64,000 nt of DNA from Liolophura sinensis (GCF_032854445.1 NC_088300.1:25217608-25281607); one strand, 5' to 3'; positions 1-10,615 are shown, counted from the first letter of the stretch. Notes: generated by a model from the sequence alone, not told the origin. Numbers and translations: made by a program.

Positions 1-439
1 GACCTCAGTTGACCAGGAAGACGGGCAAAAGGTCGTGGCTTGAAGAAGGGCACATAGAGATGTAGCGGCTGTCTGGCGACCAGGGAACTTGGCACCGCGG
101 ATGTCCGTCAAGGAGAAATGACCTCGAACAGTATGGATGGGGCGTCGTTGTTGTTTGTCTGACTGTGATACCTTGAATGGCCGGAGTACGAACTCGTACA
201 GTTTCCCTTTGCGATCTGTATAAAATAAGATAAATGACAAGGTAGCATAATATTTGCGTTAATTGTCAGTTAATAAATAATTAAGGTAATTATATATCTT
301 ACTGACAGCAAAATTTTCTCTGAGGATGGTTTTGTGTCAAACACACCTTGCCACAGTAGGTTTAGGGCACAATTCAGTTGAGATATTTATACGGCAATGT
401 CAAACCGACCCTTACTATACCTTTGCGAAGTGTGTCCAT
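1..439 (-). CDS. Peptidase-like family protein, copy A (5' part; runs off the window)
   Basis: Two coding exons are visible on the minus strand: exon 1 at 439-421 (19 nt, begins ATGGACACAC with A at -3 and G at +4) and exon 2 from 215 down to the window edge. The intron (420-216, 205 bp) starts GTATAG and ends TTTTATACAG. Joined, they give 78 codons without a stop, matching residues 1-78 of copies B and C. The basic start (MDTLRKDRKGK) is followed by the conserved block RQTAATSLCALL and the SSW motif. The rest of the gene lies left of position 1. The family is recognised only through its resemblance to papain-like C76-type peptidase domains (see copy B). The reading frame is intact as far as it can be seen. 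Confidence 0.75.
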
Positions 440-1190
440 ATTGCTAGGAAGAAAGACAGTTTCAATCCAACTACAAGTCAAAAGTTCTTGCTTTTTGATT
501 GCTCACATTGGAAATGATACCAGGAAGTTACGGATGTCTTATATAGGACTACTTCTCCAAATAAACATGTCATGTGAGTGAGAAAGGCTCATTCCAGCGC
601 CCGTCGGGAGGTACTCCCTACGCCCTGACCCATCTGCTAGGTTAACATCGGGGTAACTTTTGTTTATTGTGGTTTTAGCAGAGTAATACGGAGACCCTTC
701 TGCTCAGTGGCATCATGGGAGCAGTCCCGTGGGATCAACCCCTCTTACAGGAACCTCACCGCTTGAATCTCTTTATCAAACCCTGGGGTAATCAGAACTT
801 TGTATTAAACACGCCACAATACACAGCTCAGGCCGAGATGATCGCCTACAATGCACAGCCCAGTCCGTGCCCGTCCCCTGTAGCGTGGACCTTTGTAGGT
901 GGCTGTCTAGGGGCAGGGCAATTCGCCAATCCGGCATTCTCTCCAACTCGGGCTGATGTGTAACTCTTCATGTCAACATGGAACCTAATATAAAAGCTCA
1001 ATTATACATGTACATCTACGGACCCTAACCTATAGAAAAACGGTAATCCCACAAACGATACCGATGAATGGTTGAACTAGCGGTATCGGTGTGGGAAAAT
1101 TGCAGGGATTTGACTTCTAAGTAGTTGTTAATTTCTTCTCTGCCCAAACCAGTAATCCTTGTTATTTGTGTGTTGTTTAGATGAAGGTGC
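440..1190 (-). repeat. Shared 5' flank of copy A
   Basis: This stretch upstream of the copy A start matches 4833-5604 (upstream of copy B, same orientation) and, inverted, 8742-9430 (upstream of copy C). Landmarks are the TATA region, a block near 715-760 with GTGGGATCAACCCCTC, and a block near 880-960 containing CGCCAATCCGGCATTCTC. Open frames inside it (for example 715-963) are not kept in the other copies, so I treat it as promoter and 5' flanking DNA, not as a second gene. Confidence 0.7.
538..545 (-). promoter_or_regulatory. TATA box of copy A
   Basis: TATATAAG on the minus strand, about 100 bp before the ATG at 439. The same octamer lies at nearly the same distance in copies B and C, which supports function. 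A conserved patch with ACATGTCATGTGAGTGAG (minus-strand complement) sits just upstream of it. Confidence 0.65.
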
Positions 1191-3658
1191 GTGTACATGT
1201 ATATACAGATTGTGTAATTGCCTACTGTATTTTTAAATTTTAATGGCATGGTCTAGTACCTGTTACTACTCATCTCTAAGCCAACATGATCGTGAAACAA
1301 GTGTGCTGAATAAGTACAATGCTAATTGTAATTCACGTTGATTGTTTGATGGCCTTTACGTTAAGATGTTAAGAAACATTTGATTTAAAAACCTTCAAAC
1401 AATATGACTCACTGATTAAAGTGAACAGCTTAAAACCATGTTCTCTATACATGACGAGATTTCGTGAAGCCTCAAAGTGCCTAACTATTATTGCATAGTA
1501 TTGTCAATAGTACACGTGAAAGTACAACTATATCGCTGTCACTTAAGTTAATTTGATAAAAAATAAACACTCTCCTCTTTTCCTAAATAAAATGAATAGT
1601 TTGTTTGTTCAATTGGGTCATTGGGTCATTTTCCTCATCAGAAATAAATATTTTTACCAATTTGCGATCCGTCTTTGTGTGTTCTCCAACACTTTACCCT
1701 CTCAGGACAATATACTAAAATTCTGCTATAAAGCAATGTAAGTTTCATTTTCACAAGCTCAACTATTGAAAAACTTGTGTTAAGCAATTTATAATATCGA
1801 CCCTTGTTTGAAAAGCTCGCGGTACACAGGGAAATCTGCATACACTTCAAGTTTGAAAGATTTCATACTCAGAAAAGCTATTTAAGGGTTTACTATTCAG
1901 TCATTTTTGTTATATATTTAATTAATGATTTACGCCCGTCTCAGATCTGCGAATGTCGGACTTGTAGAGTGTGCAGTTCAAAATTTGAAAACTTGTTTTC
2001 TTTTTTTTTTTTAAGAGGGGACTCTAAATACATAACCGCTACCGTTGCAATCAGTCCATCATTGCAAAGACTTAATTAGTACTTACTACCTGTCTTATTC
2101 TTTGAGGTTGTAAAAGAAAAAAGAACACTAATACTTGTCCATGTTTAAGGGCACTATTCACAGCATTACAGTACCGAACAATTAACACAAACTGTGCTTT
2201 ATATAAGCAGTGATACTGGTAATTACGTGTTTTGCGAGTAATCGTAGCCATGATGTCTATCTATTCTTGGAACATGTACATTATACAAGAGCTAACATTT
2301 ACAACTATACAGATAAAGGATCGGTCCAAACAATAAGACAGTTAAATATAAAAATACAGGGAAGGTTAGTTTTGAAATAATTAGCTGTATCTATTCCTAG
2401 GACTGTGGTCACAAAGAGCGCCGTGTTTGTGAAGATATTCCCTGAAGTTAAATCCGTTTACTCTTCCAAACGCGTACGTGTTGAAATCATTAATGCCAGT
2501 AGAAATTAATGCTGTGTTGGAGGATTATCACGTCTCAACAGAGAACCATGCACAACATTCCTCTCCATGCACGTGGTGTACGAAATTTTCTTCACGCCCT
2601 GTTTAGAAGTGTAACTGATTTCTGATTGATGATGAGTGCATTATTTGATGAACTGGCCGCACAGTATCCAACTCTGACCTTGAAACATTGTAAAGTACAC
2701 GGCACAAATTGGGCCAGATAAAGGACAGATTTATAGAGATACCTGCATGTGATTTGTATCAAATCTCTTAGCACGAAGTTTTAGTGTCTGCAGAACTTGT
2801 TCTGTACAGGTTTTCTTTATTCGAGCTTATTGTGTCCATGGATAAAGTGGTAACTACCGTGTCATCGATGTCGCACGCTATGTGGATCGGAATATTCTGA
2901 TCACCATGCTAAACATCAGTATCATCAATAACATTACTCTGAGAAAACCGGTGGGTATGGCATTCTACTACTTGAAATATTTTCAAAAACAGTTTGAATA
3001 AAGCCATATCTGAGGGAAATGGACAAGAGGCCGTATTTCGTCTTGTGTCTCTGCTCTGACTTTACTCTGTATTGTGTAATCCTTGCAGATTGTAATTTCG
3101 CAACAAACAGGGTTCCGCTGCTGGGCTAAGCGTTCCCGGGGCTGGTCCCTTTTCATTATTTTAATGACAACACAGGTGACTGTAATAAAATGCAAGTATA
3201 ACATAACTGCATTTTTTCAACTAATTCTGCTTCATCCTTGATAGTAGGGAGACATGTAATCTTCTGCAATATGTATTTAAGCATTTAAATAAAGAGTTAG
3301 AATTAAACCATGACTGAGGTAAACTGCCAACGGGTAGTATTTCACCGTTTCCGTATTACCATTTGCCAATTGTTACACTGTGGACGCTCCTCTCATTTAA
3401 TTCTTAATGCTGTAAGTCTTTTATATAATACGGCTTCTGCTTCGAATTACTGAAAACTCTTAACAACACTGTAGAAACCACCTGACTAATTCATCCGTTC
3501 ACATCATCAACTCTGGATTGTCTGCGCCTATCTCTTCAAACGAAATGAATATGTAGAGCAACTTTCCACCCAGTTTTGTCTTTAATTAGCAAAAAAAAAC
3601 CCCAAAAGCAAAAATTAAATAAAATATATAAGGGTAACATATATCTAAAGGGCACTAT
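1191..3658. other. Intergenic, no gene seen
   Basis: AT-rich sequence between copies A and B. Open frames are short, lack coding-like composition and do not recur elsewhere in the window. The 3' part of copy A is absent here because A reads leftward out of the window. Confidence 0.5.
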
Positions 3659-3664
3659 TTTATT
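3659..3664 (-). terminator. Poly(A) signal of copy B
   Basis: AATAAA on the minus strand about 60 bp after the stop codon of copy B (stop at 3724-3726), in a T-rich context. Its position is typical for a short 3' UTR. Confidence 0.5.
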
Positions 3665-3723
3665 TTTACAAATATGGCACTATATATTCAAGTGAAGCTC
3701 ACAACAAACCCAACACGCAACTT

Positions 3724-4832
3724 TTAACAGACCTTCCTGGACAACGTAAAGTGGGTCCATTTGTCCATTTCTGACACTATGTCTACCACCATCAGTTCAT
3801 ATGAGACAGTCTCTGGCATAATCTTACTGCACACATAACCACACATATGCTCCAAATCCCGGAATTTCATTAACAAGGATTCCTGAATCAAATGTGAAAA
3901 TCTTTTCTGGACATACATACACGGGTGAAATAAATAACAATGCCCGCCAGCAGACAACATGACGAAAGTGGCGTTATTAGCTGTCATCAGAACTCCCGCA
4001 TGACCGTCCGTCAGCCAACGCCGTAACTGTTTCTGTAAACAATGAGACTGAGTTTGAAAACTGTGCTCTGTGGAGACGATTTTCACTTTATCTATCAACG
4101 AAAGACCCGATGGAACTTTCTTGAAACTAATGGTAAAGTCCGTTGTTCCGGAGTTAAAGTTAGTAGGAAGCTCTTCCGGTTTCAGTGTCCCGTTCTCTAG
4201 TCCGGGATTCCGTCCGGTCAGATGACGGACCCTTGTACTGTGAAGTTTGTCCCCCTGTAGCAAGAGTCTGTCGATGACCTCAGTTGACCAGGAAGACGGA
4301 CACAAGGTCGTGGCTTGAAGAAGGGCACATAGAGATGTAGCGGCGGTCTGGCGACCAGGAAACTTGGCGCCACGGATGTCCGTCAAGGAGAAATGACCTC
4401 GAACAGTATGGATGGGGCGTCGTTGTTGTTTGTCTGACTGTGATACCTTGAATGGCCGGAGTAAGACCTCGTATAGCTTCTTTTTACGATCTGTATAAAA
4501 TAAGATAAATGACGTATAAAGAAGTATGGTAATATTTGCTTTATTTGCTTGTTAATATATAATTAAGGTAATTATATATGTTACCGACAGCAAAATTGTC
4601 TCTGAGGATGGTTTTGTGTCAAACACACCTTGCCAGAGTAGGTTTAGGGCACAATTCAATTGAGATATTTATACGGCAATGTTAAACCGACACTTACTTA
4701 GAAAACTTAGAAAATGTAATGATATATGTTACAACAGCCACATTAGGCCTAGAACGCAATTTAATTCAGATATTGATTTAACAAGGCAGTGCGAGAGCCC
4801 GCATTTACTATACCTTTCCGAAGTGTGTCCAT
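3724..4832 (-). CDS. Degenerate papain-like (C76-type) peptidase-fold protein, copy B
   Basis: Exon 1 is 4832-4814 (19 nt, MDTLRK plus one base) and exon 2 is 4490-3724 (767 nt). The 323-bp intron runs from GTATAG to TTTTATACAG. The product is 261 residues. Residues 1-12 are strongly basic and look like a nuclear localisation signal. Residues 38-65 (GHF..TD...F.GRQTAATSLCALL) resemble the catalytic-cysteine helix of the peptidase domain linked to herpesvirus tegument N-termini and to several animal transposon proteins. Residues 71-90 carry SSW..EVID.LLLQGD.L, a recognisable family motif. Residues 168-197 (DGHAGVLMT...FVML..GGHCYLFHPC) correspond to the strand that normally ends in a catalytic Asp-x-His; residues 208-230 form the following helix. 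The expected cysteine is Thr55 and the expected Asp/His positions are His195 and Cys197, so it is probably inactive. No signal peptide or membrane segment is seen. Family assignment is from memory. Confidence 0.8.
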
Positions 4833-5604
4833 ATTGCAAGAGAAATAGCATAAATCTAGCCACAAGTCGAGAGTTGTTGCTCGGTGATAGCTGACATTGG
4901 AAATGATACCAGCAAGTCGACGACTCCTTATATAGGTCTACTTCTCCAAACAAACATGTCATGTGAGTGAGAAACTCTTATACCAGCGCTCGTCAGGAGG
5001 TACTTTCTACGCCACGACCCCACTGCTGGATTAACGTTTGGTTAACTTTTGTACACTGTGGTTTTAGCAGAGTAATGTGGCGACCCTTGTGCTCAGTGGC
5101 ATCGTGAGAGCAGTCCCGTGGGATCAACCCCTCTTACAGAAACCGCATCACCCGAACCTCTTTAGGCCAGGTATTGAAACCCTGCTGCGTAATCAACACT
5201 TTGAAAGTTTGATCTCACAAGTTATAATATGGAACTCGGGTGCAGATGATAGCCTTCAACGTACAGCACAGTCAGCGCCTGACCCCTGTGGAGTGGACCG
5301 TTGTGGGTGGCTGTCTCGGGGCGGGGCAATCCGCCAATCCGGCATTCTCTCCAACTCGGGCTGATGTGTAACTCTTCATGTCAACATGGAACCTAACATA
5401 AAAGCTCAATTACACATGAGCATCTGGGTACCCTCGCCTACTGGAAAACAGTAATGCCACAAACGATACCGATGAATGGTTGAATTAGCGGTATCTGTGT
5501 GGGAAAATTGCAGGGATTTGATTTCTGAGTAGTTGTTAATTTCTCCTCTCCCAATACGTGTAATCCTTGTTAACTGTGTATTGTTCAGAAGAAAGTACAC
5601 GCAT
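4833..5604 (-). repeat. Shared 5' flank of copy B
   Basis: Matches 440-1190 in the same orientation and 8742-9430 inverted. Homology to copy A ends near 5604, just after a TTGTTCAGAAGAAAG stretch. The frame at 5077-5364 shares a few residues with the frame at 715-963 but shifts out of register, arguing against coding. Confidence 0.7.
4927..4934 (-). promoter_or_regulatory. TATA box of copy B
   Basis: TATATAAG on the minus strand about 95 bp before the ATG at 4832, aligned with the TATA boxes of copies A and C. Confidence 0.65.
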
Positions 5605-6661
5605 AAGTAGAATTACTTCGACAAATTTGCGCTACTTTTTAACACTCAAGCTTGCGAGTGCATGTAAGGCAACGTGCTCTTAAATTATGATTGATTGAGT
5701 TTGTAGCAGCCTGTTGGATTTTGACATTGATTCTGATTTGGTTTGTGGTGATGAATTCATGTCATGTATATCATGCCTAACAATTACATAGAAATTCGCC
5801 ACACCATTAGGCAATTCGTCAATGAGAAAAGTTAAAAGTAATAATTTTATCAAATGGTTCCGTTTTTTTCGAGAACAATCAAGTGTATTTATATTCTCAA
5901 ACTTTTGAGCTTAAGTTGTATAAAATTATCATTTATTTGTGAAGGTCCAAAAAAGCTAAAGGTGTAGTATTCTGCTTGGAAGTTTTAAAAATAAACAATT
6001 AAAAAGCATAATATCAACGTAAAACCATTTGTTCAATAATTTCGTTGCGTGATTTGTTAAAAAGGAAAGCCTTTCTGTACAGCTCTATTCATTACTGATG
6101 GTAACAACCATTACTGTGATCCTTAGTAGCACTTTTCTTAGTCATACACTGAGATTGTCGGACCTACTTTTTTAAACCCTCTGAACAAACTTAAAAGAGA
6201 CCCAAAATCATATGTGGAAAACGGCATTACTGTCTACGTCACTATGCCGAAAATAAAACAGTAGATTAGTAGAGCAGTAGCTGTAGCAGTAGCTGTTAGA
6301 TGACCCTATCACTTGAAACACAGCGTTAATAGTCTTTTTAGCTTTATACATTCAGTAATAAATGGTAATATGTGTGGAAAATACACTTGAGCTTTAGTAA
6401 CAAGTTAAAACGGTAGTGATTTCATGACATATATTTAATCTGCCGCACTAACATTTTGAAATTTTAATTGTGTATTTAAATTTTATCTTTGATTGCACCG
6501 AGAATGTGATTACCATTAAAACATCATTCAGCACAGAATCGGTCTTAAGAGCTGTGTCTGGCTTGAGTGCCTCAATGGATGGACGTTTCTCAGCAATGGC
6601 TTTCTAGGGGCGGGGTCAAATGCTGTTCTCTGAACTTTACAATTTATATAGTGTATATAGT
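5605..6661. other. Intergenic between divergent copies B and C, no gene seen
   Basis: AT-rich, with homopolymer runs and no sustained reading frame. It forms the left part of the roughly 3.1-kb spacer between the duplicated 5' flanks of copies B and C. Confidence 0.5.
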
Positions 6662-6812
6662 AAGTCCCGAGATGATTGTCAGGTGACATATCCTGTGTTC
6701 TATATTATGATTAAATATCACAAAATATGGGATAAATTCAAAATTTTTGGCCAGATTTATTGATTACGTTCACTGCAGGATATGCAAGACATTTTTAGTT
6801 GAATTTATGGTA
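6662..6812 (+). repeat. Direct repeat pair, left member
   Basis: About 150 bp beginning GTCCCGAGATGATTGTCAGG and ending near GACATTTTTAGTTGAATTTA. It recurs in the same orientation at 7262-7412 with scattered substitutions. No coding frame or terminal inverted repeats are visible; it may be a fragment of an unidentified transposon. Confidence 0.75.
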
Positions 6813-7261
6813 AAAATTCAACTAGACCTTCACTGTAACCTCACATTGTCACATCCTTCACCCGGAAGACATTAATCCCTCAAACCAACGAATAAAAGAA
6901 TTACAGGTGGTAGTGTGGGAACGGTCACCTAAAATTTTGGCTTCAGGCTACATGCGCACACCTTTACTCCCACTTTACCTGTGTGGTCAGGTAGATGTAA
7001 ACTCTAATGCATCTATATAGTGCATGCATGTTAAGTCTTTATAAGCTATTCGGTGTCTTCACAATTTCTTCTACCCCTAATCCAATAAACACTTAAATGT
7101 ATGTGTTGTGTTCATATAGCAGGTTCTGGCTCGGTTCTTTGATTATAAATGTACAAATACCACAATGCATTATACAAACATTTAACCCTATGCAGTATTT
7201 TTGGTCTTGAAAAAAAAATTACTTGAATTAGTTAAAACATATATATATATATTTCTAAAAT

Positions 7262-7412
7262 AGGTCCCGAGATGATTGTCAGGTGACATATCCTATGTTC
7301 AATATTATGATTAAATATCACAAACAATGGGATAAATTCGGAATTTTTGGCCAGATTTATTGATTACTTTCACTGCAAGATATACAAGACATTTTTTTGT
7401 TGAATTTAAGGT
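7262..7412 (+). repeat. Direct repeat pair, right member
   Basis: Second copy of the 6662-6812 block, exactly 600 bp downstream. A short ATATATAT run precedes it. The two copies differ at a scatter of single bases and one or two small indels. Confidence 0.75.
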
Positions 7413-7444
7413 GAACTAGTTTTTGACTAAAATTTACACAATTG

Positions 7445-7575
7445 GTCTTCAACAAACGATAGACTTAGCACAGGTGACAGGAGTGTCGTCGACCGCTTTC
7501 TGATAGTTCAAATTCAGTGCCCAGGGCCGTGTTTGAACCCGTACCTCGAGTGATCACTAAACCATTGAACCATTT
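7445..7575 (-). mobile_element. tRNA-like SINE head fragment
   Basis: On the minus strand, TGGTTCAATGGTTTAGTGAT resembles a tRNA D-arm/A box and GGGTTCAAACAC downstream resembles a B box. No acceptor-stem closure is seen, so this is read as a SINE head or tRNA relic and not as a functional tRNA gene. Confidence 0.4.
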
Positions 7576-8332
7576 TTTATAAAACGCCAGAACAATCCAA
7601 TAGTCAGTGTCCTACCCAAACTTAACCTAAATCTAACGAACATTAAATATTTACTTCAAATTGATTCCTGTGGATTTATAACAATTCTCGCTGTTCATTG
7701 TTTGTTAGTGAATGTCATCAGGATAATCCAAATAACAAGTTGAACTCTAAACATGATTGACCAAAACCAGAAAATTTAAAAATCCTAAATATATTTCATA
7801 TCTCTTAGACACGCTAGCTCAACTCCTTTTTGTTAACGTATTACTCGTTACATTTTGCTATCGTCCTCTTGACACAATGTGCGTTTTTAGGAGATTATCG
7901 TGTGTTATTAATGCTTTGCTTCATTTTAAATTATTTATTTAGGATTATTAACAAAGGGTTTATCTCGTCTGTTTTGATTATGTTTTACTCACTTCGCAGT
8001 TTTTCTGAACTCATACTACACCTGACACTCATTACCATAAGATCTACTGAAGACTGTCAATACATTAAAATAAACTCCTAAACACAACAATGTTTGGTTA
8101 ACAAATCTGATAACAAATAAACACGTAAGAAATCTAATAACAGTTTGCACAGAATATGGCAGAGAGCAAACAACAGTTTGTTTAAAAAGTGACAGAGAAC
8201 AATAGTTTATCTTATAGGTGATTCTAGTTTACTCCAAGTTCCATATTGCCACCAACACTTTGCTTTTCACCTTTTTCTTATAAAACTGGAAATTTGCTTT
8301 AAAATAAATATTATTTTTAATACCAAAAGCTG
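7576..8332. other. Intergenic, no gene seen
   Basis: AT-rich sequence. Frames at 7757-7942 and 7830-8081 overlap each other, have AT-driven composition and no recurring counterpart. Confidence 0.45.
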
Positions 8333-8556
8333 TCTTATTTGGTTGGTGTTTTACGCCGTACTCAAGAGCATTTTACTTATAAAACAGTGTCCAGAATTAT
8401 GACTGGAGAAAACCGGGCAGAGCCAGTTGCTGGAAGACCTTACTACAAAGGAATGGAAGGGAAGCCAGCACGCGCTGGACTTGAACTCATAACGACTGCA
8501 TTGGTGTGTGGCTCCTTTATTACAATTGTCCTCTTTACCATGCACTCGGACTCACC
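8333..8556 (-). mobile_element. SINE-A copy, nearly full length
   Basis: On the plus strand the reversed element begins with its tail (TTATTTGGTTGGTGTTTTAC), runs through the conserved body (AAACCGGGCAGAGCC) and ends with the tRNA-like part around GGACTTGAACTCATAACGAC, the complement of a B box. The open frames on both strands here are by-products of the SINE. Confidence 0.8.
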
Positions 8557-9244
8557 ATTGCATAAAACTTTACTCGACATATTCTGACACGTTTAGCTGT
8601 TAGCAGCCTTTTCCTCTAGGACTCGATGGTGTGTTCAACATAAAGCCTCCAAGAGAATTCAATTAACACTACTGCTTGAATAACGTGCAATTAGCAACCG
8701 TTATGCAGTTTGTGGATGAATAAATAAACAACTACTTAAAAGTCAAATGCCTTCAATTTTCCCATAATGCAGGCTATACTTCCTTCATCCATGGGTAACG
8801 TTTGTGGGATTACCGTTTTCTATACTTGAGGGTCTGCAGATGTAATTGAGCTAATACATTAGGTTTCATGACATGAACTTACACATCAGCCCGAGTGGGA
8901 GAAAATGCCTGCTTGGCGGATTGACCCGCCCTCTAGACAGCCACCCACAACGGCCTACCCCGTGGGGGGAACGGCACTGACTGGGCTCTTTTTTGTACAC
9001 CACTAATCCGTGATGTGTGGTGTGAGAGAAAATTTTACAAGGGCCTAATTAATCCCGGGGCTTCAATACCTTGCTAAGGATTTTCGTGTCTGGGGTTTCC
9101 TGTAAGAGGACTTGACCTCACGGAACTGGTCCCACGATACCACTGAGCGGAAGGGTCGCCATTTTTATTCTGCTAAGCCCACAGTTGTTGAAGGTAAACG
9201 AAACATTAATCCTACTGAGGGGCATTGGGTCGCACAGAGAATCC

Positions 9245-9281
9245 GGTGGGTGGGGGTTGGGGTGGGGGGTGGGTGTGGGGC
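9245..9281 (+). promoter_or_regulatory. G-rich tract, possible G-quadruplex, upstream of copy C
   Basis: At least five runs of three to six G separated by one or two bases, about 50 bp before the copy C TATA box. The corresponding positions in the 5' flanks of A and B lack such a tract, so it is specific to copy C. Confidence 0.5.
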
Positions 9282-9328
9282 TTTAGGTTTTCTCACTCAT
9301 ATGACATGTTTGTTTGGGGGAATAATCA

Positions 9329-9336
9329 TATATAAG
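9329..9336 (+). promoter_or_regulatory. TATA box of copy C
   Basis: TATATAAG about 95 bp before the ATG at 9431, aligned with the TATA boxes of A and B. A start of transcription near 9360 would leave a 5' UTR of about 70 nt. Confidence 0.65.
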
Positions 9337-9430
9337 ACGTCAAAAATACCCTGGGACTATTTATTGTAGAATTCGCTATCCAACCAGCAAGCTCTTTGCG
9401 GCACGGAAAACTACATACTTTTTCGGCACT

Positions 9431-10532
9431 ATGGACACACGTAGAAGAGGTATGTATTGATATATAAATATATATTACCATAGATATGGTTCTGTGACAA
9501 TCTCATGCAAATCCACTCGAAGAACATGCGTATGGCGATTAAATTAACATTACCATCTTGAATTATGATATTTACTTTCGCGCGAGTCTTTGTATCACCT
9601 CTACCAGGTATGCGTGAAACATGCGCATGGTCGTGGCATGTATTATTTTTTGAAATCAGATTAAATACTCTAAGGTAATATTAGCTTTTTTGTGTTACAA
9701 TTTCACTTGATACTTTAAGGCCTTTAACATGGTTTGTTCATAAAAACTTTATTGCGTTATTACAGAACGCAAAAAGAAGTTGTTGGAAGTCATTCTCCGA
9801 CCATTCAGGGCATCGCAGTCAAATAAAGACCAACAACGTCCCATCCATACAGTTCGAAGTCATTTCTCCCTGATGGATATCCGCGGTGCCAAGTTTCCTG
9901 GTCGCCAGACCGCCGCTACATCTCTGTGTGCCCTTCTTCAGGCCACAACCGTGTGTCCGTCTTCCTGGTCAGCTGAGGTCATCGACAGACTCTTGCTACA
10001 GGGGGACAAACTTCACAGTACACGGGTCCGTCATCTGATCGGACGGAATCCCGGACCGGAGAACGGAACCCTAAAACCGGAACAGCTTCCTACTAACTTT
10101 AACTCTGGGAGAACGGATTTTACTATTCACTTCAAGAAAGTTCCCTCAGAATTATCGTGCATGGATATGGTAAACATAGCCACCGCTGAGAATAGGTTGG
10201 GGGTCCGATTTCAGTGTTTACAAAAACAGCTACGTGACTGGCTGACGGACGGTCACGCGGGAGTTTTGATGACGGTTGATGACGTCACGTTTGCATTGTC
10301 ATCTGCTGGCGGGCATTATTATTTATTCCATCCATGTATGTTTGTCAACAAACGGTTTTCAAATATGACCCAGGAGTGCTTGTTAATGAAATTCCGGGAT
10401 CTGGAGCATATGTGTGGTTATGTGTGCAGTAAGATTGCATCAGTGACTGTCACGTATGAACTGATGGTGGTAGACATAGTGTCAGAAATGGACAAATGGA
10501 CCCACTTTACCTTGTCCAGAAAAGGCTTGTAA
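9431..10532 (+). CDS. Degenerate papain-like (C76-type) peptidase-fold protein, copy C
   Basis: Exon 1 is 9431-9449 (ATGGACACAC start, A at -3, G at +4), the intron is 9450-9765 (GTATGT to TATTACAG, 316 bp) and exon 2 is 9766-10532 (767 nt). The product is 261 residues, the same length as copy B and without a gap relative to it; about four-fifths of residues match by eye. It starts MDTRRRERKKK, a basic nuclear-signal-like segment. The helix RQTAATSLCALL (53-64), SSW..EVID.LLLQGD.L (72-89) and GGHYYLFHPC (188-197) are kept. As in B, the expected catalytic cysteine position is Thr55 and the final motif reads His-x-Cys instead of Asp-x-His. The strongest divergence from B is at residues 137-160 and 177-191; residues 211-258 are nearly invariant except for a short patch near 230-235. 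An intact frame in a second, diverged copy suggests the protein is maintained. The role is unknown. Confidence 0.82.
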
Positions 10533-10609
10533 ATACAACACAACATGACTTAATGTTTTTTTACAAGGATCTAGAAAACATTTCCGAAAACATAGTGCCA
10601 TGATATGAT

Positions 10610-10615
10610 AATAAA
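10610..10615 (+). terminator. Poly(A) signal of copy C
   Basis: AATAAA about 78 bp after the stop codon at 10530-10532. The matching signal of copy B is about 60 bp after its stop. Confidence 0.55.

Larger units (their letters stand above)
8742..9430 (+). repeat. Shared 5' flank of copy C (inverted relative to A and B)
   Basis: Reverse-complement match to 440-1190 and 4833-5604. Landmarks are the ACACATCAGCCCGAG block near 8881 and the CTCACTCATATGACATGTTT block near 9293. The orientation flips together with the gene, so the duplicated unit was promoter plus gene. Confidence 0.7.

Noticed and set aside
715-963. Second gene divergent from copy A (frame with VPWDQPLLQ)
   Set aside because: The counterpart upstream of copy B (5077-5364) shares a few residues but shifts frame, and copy C does not keep it.
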